A stretch of 64,000 bases of DNA from Antarctobacter heliothermus (GTDB lineage: Bacteria; Pseudomonadota; Alphaproteobacteria; Rhodobacterales; Rhodobacteraceae). The notes beneath the pieces are model-generated. The model was not told where the DNA came from. It was given only the letters and a program-made list of their open reading frames with translations, and did not search any database. Where the stretch lies: NCBI RefSeq assembly GCF_002237555.1, contig NZ_CP022540.1:2485001-2549000 (forward strand), in the 5' to 3' direction. Below are positions 57,223 to 64,000 of the stretch, one piece after another. The position numbers were made by a program, and so were the translations under genes. Each line of letters begins with the position of its first letter. The stretch's first letter is position 1.

Positions 57223-58131
57223 ATGACCCGTACCACCGATATCCTTGTTACGGCGCTTGCCCCGACCATCTGGGGCAGCACCTATCTGGTCACGACAGAG
57301 GCATTGCCGCCCGATCATCCCGTGACCCTTGCCATGCTGCGCGCCTTGCCTGCGGGGCTGTTGCTGTTGGCCCTGACCCGCCGATTACCACCGCGCGCAT
57401 GGCTGGGCCGAACCTTTGTGCTGGGCACGTTGAACTTCGGGCTGTTCTGGGTGTTGCTCTTTGTGGCGGCCTACCGACTGCCCGGGGGTGTGGCAGCGAC
57501 GCTGGGATCGTTTCAGGCGATGATGGTGATCGCCATGGCGCGCGGCTGGCTGGGCACCCCGATCAGGGCAGGGGCGGTTGCGGCGGCGGGTTGTGGCATC
57601 GTAGGTGTGGCGCTGCTGTTGTTGGGGCCAGAGGCTAGCCTTGACCCGCTGGGGGTTGCCGCCGGGCTGGGCGGTGCGGCGTCGATGGCGGCGGGCACAG
57701 TACTGAGCCGCAAATGGCAACCGCCCGTTCCCCCGCTCAGCTATACCGCGTGGCAGTTGACGGCCGGGGGACTGATCCTTGTGCCGCTGGCCCTGCTGCT
57801 GGAACCCCCGTTGCCGCCGCTGAGTATGCTGAACGTTGCCGGGCTTGCGTGGCTGGGCCTGATCGGCGCGGCAGCAACCTATTGGCTGTGGTTCCGTGGC
57901 ATTGCGCGGCTAGAGCCGGGCGCCGTGTCGATGCTGGGCATGATGAGCCCGGTGACGGCGGTTCTGCTGGGCTGGCTCTGGCTGGGACAGGCGTTGACCC
58001 CGGTGCAGATCGCGGGTGCGGTGATTGTGTTGGGGTCGGTTCTGGCGGGACAGATCGCCAACCGCCCCGCCGCGGTGCGAGTGCGGACTACGCCTCCGCT
58101 TGCCGGTGCGGCTGACCTTAGAAACGGGTGA
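57223..58131 (+). CDS. EamA-family drug/metabolite exporter
   Basis: 302 aa with about ten membrane helices in two EamA repeats (APTIWGSTYLVTTEALPPDH; LTAGGLILVPLALLLEPPLP, ending VQIAGAVIVLGSVLAGQIAN). Similar to RhaT/RarD and YedA-type transporters; the substrate is unknown. It is 18 bp after DUF1127 and its end overlaps the convergent dadA-like gene by 14 bp. Confidence 0.9.
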   Translation: MTRTTDILVTALAPTIWGSTYLVTTEALPPDHPVTLAMLRALPAGLLLLALTRRLPPRAWLGRTFVLGTLNFGLFWVLLFVAAYRLPGGVAATLGSFQAMMVIAMARGWLGTPIRAGAVAAAGCGIVGVALLLLGPEASLDPLGVAAGLGGAASMAAGTVLSRKWQPPVPPLSYTAWQLTAGGLILVPLALLLEPPLPPLSMLNVAGLAWLGLIGAAATYWLWFRGIARLEPGAVSMLGMMSPVTAVLLGWLWLGQALTPVQIAGAVIVLGSVLAGQIANRPAAVRVRTTPPLAGAADLRNG

Positions 58132-59362
58132 TGCGGTAGGGGTGCAGGTCTACCACCGGGGGCTCACTGTCGATTAACTGTCCCATCAGTTTTGCCGTGG
58201 TGGCCGCAAGCGTCAAGCCCAGATGTCCGTGGCCCGTGGCGTAAAACACGCCCGGGGTTTTGGATGAGGCTGACAGGATCGGTACCGTGTCGGGCAGGGC
58301 AGGGCGATGGCCCATCCATTCCGTGGCCTCCGTCACGCACAGGTTCGGCAGGGCGGTTTGCGCATGTTTCACTGTAATCCTTGCGCGTCGCCAGTCGGGC
58401 GGCGTGTTCAGTCCAGCCATTTCCACGGTGCCGCCGACACGAATGCCGCCTGCGGTGGGTGTCACCATAAAGGCGCGGGCGGGCCAGATCAGCGCGTGGT
58501 CCAGATGCAATCCGGGGACCATGATCTGGGTGTGATAGCCGCGCTCTGTTTCCAGCGGGATCGGTTCCCCAAGCCAGCGCGCCAACCCGGCGGTGAAAAC
58601 CCCTGCACACAGCACGACGGTTCCGGCCTCCAGCGCGCGGCCATCCGCCAACCGAACAGCAGTTATACGGTCGGCACGGTCAAAGCCCGCGACTTCGGCC
58701 CGCAGGATCGTTCCGCCAAGCGCCTCGAACCGGGTAACGATCCGGGTGACATAGCGGTGCGGGTCTTTCAATGATCGGTTGTCGGGAAGGATCACCGCCT
58801 GTTGAATGTCGTCTGAGATCTCTGGCACCAGCTCCCGCAGAGCGGTTTGTCCTATCACCTCATGGGCAAAACCGAACCGTTCAAGGATCTCGATATGATC
58901 GCCGTCGGCGCGGAACGCGGCGTCATCCTGATAAAGCGCAAGGCATCCGGTGTCCGAAAGGTCATCCTCGGAACCCAACTCGCGCAACAAGGCCTGCGTA
59001 TCGCCAAGCGCGCGCTCACACAGCGCAGCACCCGCCGCCTCCAGCCGCCGCAGGGTTGCGGGGCGTGATGCCATCAGGAACCGCCAGAACCATGGTGCCA
59101 GCCGGGGCATGTGACTCTTGCGCACCGCAATCGGCCCTTCGGGATCTAGCAGCCAACCGGGCATCTGACGCCAGACCGAAGGGCGCGAGGCGGGCATGAA
59201 TTCTGTCACCGCGATTGACGCCATATTCCCGAACGACGCGCCGCATCCCGGTGCGTCACGGTCGATCAGCGTCACGTCATGGCCGCGTTTTTGCAAGTCC
59301 AGCGCGATGGCCGCACCGATCACCCCGGCCCCGATCACAAGCGTTGGTTTGGTCGTCGTCAC
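58118..59362 (-). CDS. D-amino-acid dehydrogenase-like FAD oxidoreductase (DadA family)
   Basis: 414 aa from a GTG at 59362; an upstream extension to 59524 overlaps the next gene in another frame and lacks character. FAD motif TLVIGAGVIGAAIALDLQKR, then GCGASFGNMASIAVTEFMPA, and the C-terminal MGHRPALPDTVPILSASS with ATGHGHLGLTLAATTAKLMG. The family deaminates D-amino acids in the membrane electron chain. It is the last gene of a four-gene minus-strand operon with an Asp/Glu racemase-like enzyme, a peptidase and a lyase. Confidence 0.88.
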   Translation of the reverse strand: MTTTKPTLVIGAGVIGAAIALDLQKRGHDVTLIDRDAPGCGASFGNMASIAVTEFMPASRPSVWRQMPGWLLDPEGPIAVRKSHMPRLAPWFWRFLMASRPATLRRLEAAGAALCERALGDTQALLRELGSEDDLSDTGCLALYQDDAAFRADGDHIEILERFGFAHEVIGQTALRELVPEISDDIQQAVILPDNRSLKDPHRYVTRIVTRFEALGGTILRAEVAGFDRADRITAVRLADGRALEAGTVVLCAGVFTAGLARWLGEPIPLETERGYHTQIMVPGLHLDHALIWPARAFMVTPTAGGIRVGGTVEMAGLNTPPDWRRARITVKHAQTALPNLCVTEATEWMGHRPALPDTVPILSASSKTPGVFYATGHGHLGLTLAATTAKLMGQLIDSEPPVVDLHPYRITRF

Positions 59363-59393
59363 GTCGGTGGTCCTTGAAGTGGGGGCGGGTTGG

Positions 59394-60173
59394 TCACGCC
59401 GCAGGCAGCGCCGCCCCTGCAGATCGATTATCAGCAGAGTCGACTGGGCCAAGCGAGCCAATTGGGATGTCTGGCAGTCCTGCGGCGCGTGCCATGGCCC
59501 ATGCCAGCGCAAGGTTGCTGCCAAAGACCGGCACCCTCAGTTCCTGTTCCAGTGGTCTGATCACGTCCAATGTCCTGAGGTTGGTGCAGGAAAGAAAGAT
59601 CCCGTCAATGTCGCCGTGGCGGGCCACCTCGCGCGCGGCGGCGATCACGCTGTCGGGGGTGATGCGCGCCACGTTCGCCTCGACCTCTTCGCCGAAATGG
59701 ACGGCGCGGGTGACGTGCAGCCCGTCTGTTTCAAAGGCGTCACTGACCGGCTGCGCCACGTCGGCGCGATAAGGCGAAACCAGCCCCAGCCTGCGGATAC
59801 AAAGATGCGCACAGACTGCCCGTGCCGCACTAAGGGGATCGCAAACGGCGTCGGTCTTGCAGCCCGATTGGACCAGTTCCGCCACCCGGTCGACCCCGAT
59901 CAGCGTTGTCCCGGATGTGCAACCATAGCCGACCGCCCCATAGCGCGTTGCCTGCGGCAACATCGATGCGGCCTCTGGCAGGTCCAGCGCCATTTGGGCG
60001 ATCATCGCGGGCGTGACGGCAGCCCCGGCGCGCACGCGGCTGACGTAGATCCGAACTGGGGTGCCCCGGAAAAGTCGCAGGATATCGCCCTCAATCGTTT
60101 CGTCCGTTTGCAGGACGATCAGACCCAATGCGGGACCGCCGGTGTCTGACAACGTATAGGGAAAGCTGCTCAT
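59394..60173 (-). CDS. Asp/Glu racemase / maleate isomerase-family protein (EutA-like)
   Basis: 259 aa. Two-domain fold with one catalytic cysteine in each half: GAVGYGCTSGTTLIG and IDGIFLSCTNLRTLDVI. ALGLIVLQTDETIEGDILRL matches the arylmalonate decarboxylase/maleate isomerase group, which includes EutA of ectoine utilisation. It starts in a 4-bp overlap with the M24 peptidase gene. Substrate uncertain: racemisation of an amino acid for the following dehydrogenase is attractive. Confidence 0.82.
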   Translation of the reverse strand: MSSFPYTLSDTGGPALGLIVLQTDETIEGDILRLFRGTPVRIYVSRVRAGAAVTPAMIAQMALDLPEAASMLPQATRYGAVGYGCTSGTTLIGVDRVAELVQSGCKTDAVCDPLSAARAVCAHLCIRRLGLVSPYRADVAQPVSDAFETDGLHVTRAVHFGEEVEANVARITPDSVIAAAREVARHGDIDGIFLSCTNLRTLDVIRPLEQELRVPVFGSNLALAWAMARAAGLPDIPIGSLGPVDSADNRSAGAALPAA

Positions 60174-61336
60174 ATCTCGATCTCCGGCAGGTCACAGGGT
60201 GCGCGTGGGGACAACAGCTCTGGCCCGTCGGCGCGCAGGACAATGTTTTCTTCATGCACCATGATCTTGCCCGGTCCGATTTCGACCGCCGGTTCCAGTG
60301 TCAGCACCATGTTTTCGCGCAGTTCGGTCGAGTCTCGGTCCGTGAAAGAGGGCCATTCGGTCAGCGTCACACCCAGACCATGCCCCAGCCGACCGCTGCA
60401 GGGCGTGGCCCCTTGCGCGCGCAGGCTTGTCGTCAAAAGCTGGTGCGCATCACGCGCGGTCATGCCGGGGCGCAGATCTGTCAGCGCCCGATCCGTCGCC
60501 GCATATAGCGCGTCTTGCGCGCGGCGGGCGGCGTCAGGCGGCGGGCCGATGGCAAAATTGCGATCAAAGTCGCAGAAATACCCGGCCTTCACCGCGCCGG
60601 TGTCCAACATCAGAATATCGCCCCGTTGCAGCGGGACTGATGCCGCCGGAGAGATCACATCGCCGTAACCGCCCGGACCCGCGCCGCCCGCCGTATAGCT
60701 GACCCAATCCGCGCCCGCCTCTAGCAAGGCGGCCTGAAAGTGCCGGAACACACTGTCCAGTCGCCGGTCGGTGGCGACGATGGTCGGCACGGCGTCAAAG
60801 GCGCGCCCGGCGATGGTACAGATCGTTCGGATCGCCGCGATTTCCTGTTCAGACTTAATCTCACGCACCCGCTGCACCGTGTCGGTGGCGTCGACAAAGG
60901 CGCGCGGGGCAAGGGCTGTGGCCAGGTGCAGATAGTCACCCAGCGGCATCCGCAAGCTGGTTTCCAATCCCATCGGCATGCCGATACGGCCTTGTTCAGG
61001 GACAAGTTCCGCAAGCGTGTCAGTCAACAGTCCGACGCCGTCGTCCTGTGGATCCGGGGCGGGCCAAGTGCGGATTTCGCCGGTGTGGCACGCTGCCATC
61101 AGATGCGCGCCGATTTCGGGGATCACCGCCACCGGTGCGCCGGTTTGCGGCAGGATCACGAACCACGGTCGCGCGGGGCTTTCCCAGAACCGGGTCAGAA
61201 AACCCGTGGTGTAGAAAACATCTGCCGAAGAGGTTAGCAACAGCGCGTCCTGCCCGGCGTTTGCCATGCGTGCCTGCAGCGCCTCCCACCGGCGGGCGTA
61301 TTCGCCCGCGCCGAAACCGGGGCGCGCGTCAGCCAT
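60170..61336 (-). CDS. M24-family metallopeptidase (creatinase / ectoine hydrolase-like)
   Basis: 388 aa. Creatinase N-terminal domain, then pita-bread catalytic fold with the five metal ligands visible: DTGAVKAGYFCDFDR (two Asp), RLGHGLGVTLTEWPSF (His), LTLEPAVEIGPG (Glu), MVHEENIVLR (Glu). Family members cleave X-Pro peptides, creatine or ectoine (EutD/DoeA). Its start overlaps the lyase gene by 8 bp and its end overlaps the racemase-like gene by 4 bp. Confidence 0.88.
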   Translation of the reverse strand: MADARPGFGAGEYARRWEALQARMANAGQDALLLTSSADVFYTTGFLTRFWESPARPWFVILPQTGAPVAVIPEIGAHLMAACHTGEIRTWPAPDPQDDGVGLLTDTLAELVPEQGRIGMPMGLETSLRMPLGDYLHLATALAPRAFVDATDTVQRVREIKSEQEIAAIRTICTIAGRAFDAVPTIVATDRRLDSVFRHFQAALLEAGADWVSYTAGGAGPGGYGDVISPAASVPLQRGDILMLDTGAVKAGYFCDFDRNFAIGPPPDAARRAQDALYAATDRALTDLRPGMTARDAHQLLTTSLRAQGATPCSGRLGHGLGVTLTEWPSFTDRDSTELRENMVLTLEPAVEIGPGKIMVHEENIVLRADGPELLSPRAPCDLPEIEI

Positions 61337-62363
61337 CTTCGGGGCCTTCGCTGAGGATGGCCAGGACGCGCGCGTCCGCGCCGACCCCCGGCAATCCCGC
61401 GATCAACGCGGCCAGACCGGCACCGCCGGACGGCGTGGTGGCAAACCCGTATCGGTCCAACAGGGCGACACCGTCGCGGGCCTCATCCTCTGTGATTGTC
61501 ACAAAGGTATCGGCGTCCCGCGACAGACCTGCCAGCGCGATCATCGAAGGCGTCTTGCAGTCCAACCGGCCCATGCAAGAGATGGGGCCGGACGTGGTGA
61601 TGGGGCGGCCCGCACGAATGCTGCCAATCAGGGCAGGGGCAGCATCAGGTTCCACGACAAGGATCTGCGGATCGTCGCCCCAGACCTTGCGGAAATGCGC
61701 GGCCAATGCGGCGGCCATACCGCCCACGCCCGCCTGCAACAGGATGTGCGTGGGTGGGGTGGGCATCTGTTCGACGGCCTCAGCCGCCAGTTGCAAATAT
61801 CCCTCCATCACCGCCAGCGGGGCGTCGGTGTAGTCCTCCCATGAGCTGTCCGACAACAGCGTCCAGCCGTTGTTATCGGCGGCTCTTTGCGCGGCCTTCA
61901 TGCTGTCCTCATAGGTGGCGCCTGCGCGCACGACTTCTGCCCCCTTGGAGCGCAGGCGATTGGCAAAGGCCTCTGGCACTGTGTCAGCAAGATAGATCAC
62001 CGCCCGCGCGCCAAAGGTCGCCGCCCCTGCGGCCACGGACAGCCCGTGATTGCCTGCACTGGCGGCGACATAGGTGCGCCCGTTTGCCGAGGGCGGGTCC
62101 ACCCTGCTAACATCGCGCGCGATCACATAGGCCGCACCAAGCGCCTTGAAGCTGCCCAGCCCCATACGCCCGCTTTCGTCTTTTATGCGCAGATCAGCCA
62201 AACCGCAGACCTGCGCTAGATCCGGCGCGGTGCGCAGCGGGGTCACGCCATGTTTCGGACAGCCAGAGAGCAAGGCCGCGACAGGCGTAGGGTCATCCTT
62301 GGGCAGGGACCAATCGGAAAGAAGGCCGGTGCCCCGGAACGGATTGGCAAAACTCTTTGGCAC
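61329..62363 (-). CDS. Diaminopropionate ammonia-lyase-like PLP enzyme (EutB-related)
   Basis: 344 aa from a GTG at 62363 with GGAGG a few bases upstream; the frame runs on to 62549 without family character. Fold-type II PLP enzyme: RIKDESGRMGLGSFKALGAA (PLP lysine in SFKALG), VAASAGNHGLSVAAGAATFG, ATYEDSMKAAQRAADNNGWT, SDSSWEDYTDAPLAVMEGY, LQAGVGGMAAALAAHF. These resemble 2,3-diaminopropionate ammonia-lyase more than plain threonine dehydratase. Produces pyruvate or a 2-oxo acid plus ammonia. First gene of the operon. Confidence 0.85.
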   Translation of the reverse strand: MPKSFANPFRGTGLLSDWSLPKDDPTPVAALLSGCPKHGVTPLRTAPDLAQVCGLADLRIKDESGRMGLGSFKALGAAYVIARDVSRVDPPSANGRTYVAASAGNHGLSVAAGAATFGARAVIYLADTVPEAFANRLRSKGAEVVRAGATYEDSMKAAQRAADNNGWTLLSDSSWEDYTDAPLAVMEGYLQLAAEAVEQMPTPPTHILLQAGVGGMAAALAAHFRKVWGDDPQILVVEPDAAPALIGSIRAGRPITTSGPISCMGRLDCKTPSMIALAGLSRDADTFVTITEDEARDGVALLDRYGFATTPSGGAGLAALIAGLPGVGADARVLAILSEGPEDG

Positions 62364-62767
62364 GGGCGGCCTCCGGCAATGATGTGTCACCCTGCCAAGC
62401 GTAGGCGCATTCGAAATGGGGCGCAAACCACGCAACCGGCAGGCTTGGGAGAAATTCGACGTTTGCCTCACATGCGCTGTCTTTTCATATGGGCGTCGTT
62501 GGCATGTGGCGGTCTGCCTGTCGGATTTGTCTGGGAAACAGGATTGCATTGCAAATTAGACTAGTATACCAGTTTGGTGATTGCTACTCCGGTCCTGACA
62601 GACTCTTGTGGCAGGCTGCGTATAGGGGGAGGCAGGCGGTGGAGTTTTGCACATGGCGATGGGCAAATGGCGGTTGGCACGCGACCACGCCGGGCAGCCA
62701 CCCGTGTTTGAACAGTCTCCTAGCCTGATGTTCATGTTTTCGCAGCCTATATCTTGAGGGGATTGAG
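62364..62767. other. Divergent promoter region between the lyase operon and the IlvD/Edd gene
   Basis: 404 bp without a supported gene. The only clear element is the operator-like sequence at 62561-62578, nearer the middle. Small open frames crossing the region have no recognisable protein character. Confidence 0.6.
62561..62578 (+). promoter_or_regulatory. Operator-like site shared with the Gfo/Idh operon
   Basis: CTAGTATACCAGTTTGGT matches 50914-50931 at 16 of 18 positions. It contains GTATACCA and an inverted TGG, but the right arm is less symmetric than in the first copy. It lies 189 bp before the IlvD/Edd start and 197 bp before the divergent lyase start. Confidence 0.65.
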
Positions 62768-64000
62768 ATGTGTGTTAAGAGACCTGAAGATCTTCGTTCC
62801 GCGCGTTGGTTTGCGCCGGATGATTTGCGCAGCATGGGTCATCGGAGCCGTGCGATGCAGATGGGGTGGTCTGCGGATGACTGGGAGGGCAAGCCGGTTG
62901 TCGCGGTGATCAACACCTGGTCGGATCTGTCGCCGTGCCACCATCACCTGCGCGACCGGGCCGAGTGGGTCAAGCGCGGCATCCTGAAGGCGGGGGGCAC
63001 GCCGGTCGAGATGCCGGTGCATTCGTTTTCCGAACAGTTCCTGAAGCCGACCTCGATGCTGTATCGCAACATGGGCGCGCTGGAGGTCGAAGAGACGCTG
63101 CGCAGCCATCCCATCGACGGGGCGGTGCTGCTGGGGGGCTGCGACAAATCCACTCCGGCGCTGGTCATGGGTGCGGTCAGCATGAACCTTCCGTTCATCT
63201 TCATGCCGGCAGGGGCCATGCTGCGCGGCAATTACGCGGGGGAAAAGCTGGGCTCGGGGACCGACGTCTGGAAGTACTGGGATGAGCGCCGCGCGGGCAA
63301 TATCACCAAGGACCAGTGGGACGGCGTGCAGGGCGGCATCGCGCGCAGCTATGGCACCTGCATGACCATGGGCACCGCCAGCACGCTGATGTCGATTGCC
63401 GACGGCTGGGGGCTGACGCTGCCCGGCGCCTCATCGATCCCGGCGCCGGATGCGGGGCACAAACGCATGGCTGCCGCCTGTGGCGCGCGCGCGGTCGAGA
63501 TGGTCTGGGAGGACATGACGCCGGACAAGATCATGACCTGGGAAAGCACGCGCAACGCGGTCACCGTGGCCATGGCGACGGGCTGTTCGACCAATGCGAT
63601 CATCCACCTGATCGCGATGGCGCGGCGCGCAGGCGTCGACCTGACGCTGGATCACCTCGACGAGATCGGCCACACCACGCCGGTGCTGGCCAATATCCGA
63701 CCCTCGGGCAAGGACTACCTGATGGAGGATTTCTATTACGCGGGCGGCCTGCCGGCACTGATGAAAGAGCTGGGCGACAAGCTGGACCTGTCGGTGATGA
63801 CGGTGAACGGCCAGACCATGGGCGACAACATCGCAGAGGCGGTGAACTACAACGACGATGTGATCCGGCCGCTGTCCAACCCGGTGTACCAGCAGGGGTC
63901 GCTGGCGGTGCTCAAGGGCAATCTGGCCCCCGATGGCGCGGTGATCAAACCCGCCGCCATGGACCCCAGGTTCCAGACCCACAAAGGCCCGGCGATTGTC
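62768..64000 (+). CDS. IlvD/Edd-family sugar-acid dehydratase (L-arabinonate/D-xylonate type), truncated by window end
   Basis: The first 411 codons of a protein expected to be about 570-600 aa; it is still open at the window edge. Fe-S cysteines are in NTWSDLSPCHHHLRDRAEW, AVLLGGCDKSTPALVMG and RSYGTCMTMGTASTLMS. The SPCHHHLR form is that of pentonate dehydratases (AraD/AraC-like) rather than dihydroxyacid dehydratase IlvD, which has a TCHMHL-type site. GAGG precedes the ATG at 62768. An upstream operator matches the one before the Gfo/Idh-mannonate dehydratase genes, which supports a sugar-acid role. Confidence 0.88.
   Translation, partial: MCVKRPEDLRSARWFAPDDLRSMGHRSRAMQMGWSADDWEGKPVVAVINTWSDLSPCHHHLRDRAEWVKRGILKAGGTPVEMPVHSFSEQFLKPTSMLYRNMGALEVEETLRSHPIDGAVLLGGCDKSTPALVMGAVSMNLPFIFMPAGAMLRGNYAGEKLGSGTDVWKYWDERRAGNITKDQWDGVQGGIARSYGTCMTMGTASTLMSIADGWGLTLPGASSIPAPDAGHKRMAAACGARAVEMVWEDMTPDKIMTWESTRNAVTVAMATGCSTNAIIHLIAMARRAGVDLTLDHLDEIGHTTPVLANIRPSGKDYLMEDFYYAGGLPALMKELGDKLDLSVMTVNGQTMGDNIAEAVNYNDDVIRPLSNPVYQQGSLAVLKGNLAPDGAVIKPAAMDPRFQTHKGPAIV

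Overview
This 64 kb window is GC-rich, densely packed chromosomal DNA that looks like an alphaproteobacterium of the Rhodobacterales (Roseobacter-type). The assignment rests on the rRNA sequence, the style of the genes (kbl-tdh, paaABCDE-paaZ, several peptide ABC transporters, a tripartite tricarboxylate transporter, a Hint-domain protein, DUF1127) and one intergenic GC-rich palindromic element of a kind I associate with this order. No tools were run. Family names come from reading the translated sequence.

Layout. 1-3.6 kb: 3' part of an rRNA operon (23S, 5S, strong terminator). The 23S gene is interrupted in helix 25 by an insert of about 0.63 kb, bounded by an extended stem, that carries a PagL-like lipid A deacylase (acyloxyacyl hydrolase) reading frame. 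3.6-6.4 kb: a LysR regulator with two HTH domains and a complete IS256-family element with 9-bp target duplications. 6.5-10.4 kb: class IV aminotransferase diverging from an XRE-cupin regulator followed by kbl-tdh (threonine to glycine). 10.5-13.6 kb: gene remnants, namely a frameshifted peptide-binding protein and relics of an ScfR-like regulator, a CoA-ligase alpha subunit and a CoA-transferase. 13.6-17 kb: divergent oxyR/katG.

17-26.4 kb: a phenylacetate (paa) operon, thiolase-paaA-B-C-D-E-ferritin-like protein-paaZ-paaX, followed by a TetR regulator. The operon and the TetR gene share a palindromic operator core. 26.4-30.2 kb: hydroxypyruvate isomerase-like gene, FCD-GntR regulator, glutaminase and a DUF1028 hydrolase. 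30.2-35.8 kb: a peptide/nickel-type ABC transporter with an unusual permease-ATPase fusion. 35.8-41.7 kb: a TetR gene and a second ABC transporter of the same class with a double ATPase. 41.7-49.5 kb: TctDE-type two-component system plus a periplasmic binding protein, divergent from a TctCBA transporter and AtuA/DUF4387 enzymes.

49.6-57.2 kb: Hint-domain protein, Gfo/Idh oxidoreductase, a mannonate dehydratase-like gene broken by one amber codon, a sulfatase remnant, LysR, double GNAT, WrbA and a 47-aa DUF1127 protein. 57.2-64 kb: EamA exporter; a minus-strand operon for amino-acid catabolism (diaminopropionate lyase-like, M24 peptidase, Asp/Glu racemase-like, D-amino-acid dehydrogenase); and the start of an IlvD/Edd sugar-acid dehydratase running off the window. 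The sugar-acid genes at 51 kb and 62.8 kb share a near-identical operator, which suggests one regulon.

The most unusual item is the lipid A deacylase-like gene embedded in 23S rRNA. Next come the shared operators that link separate gene blocks, the transporter fusion and the ferritin-like extra subunit in the paa operon.
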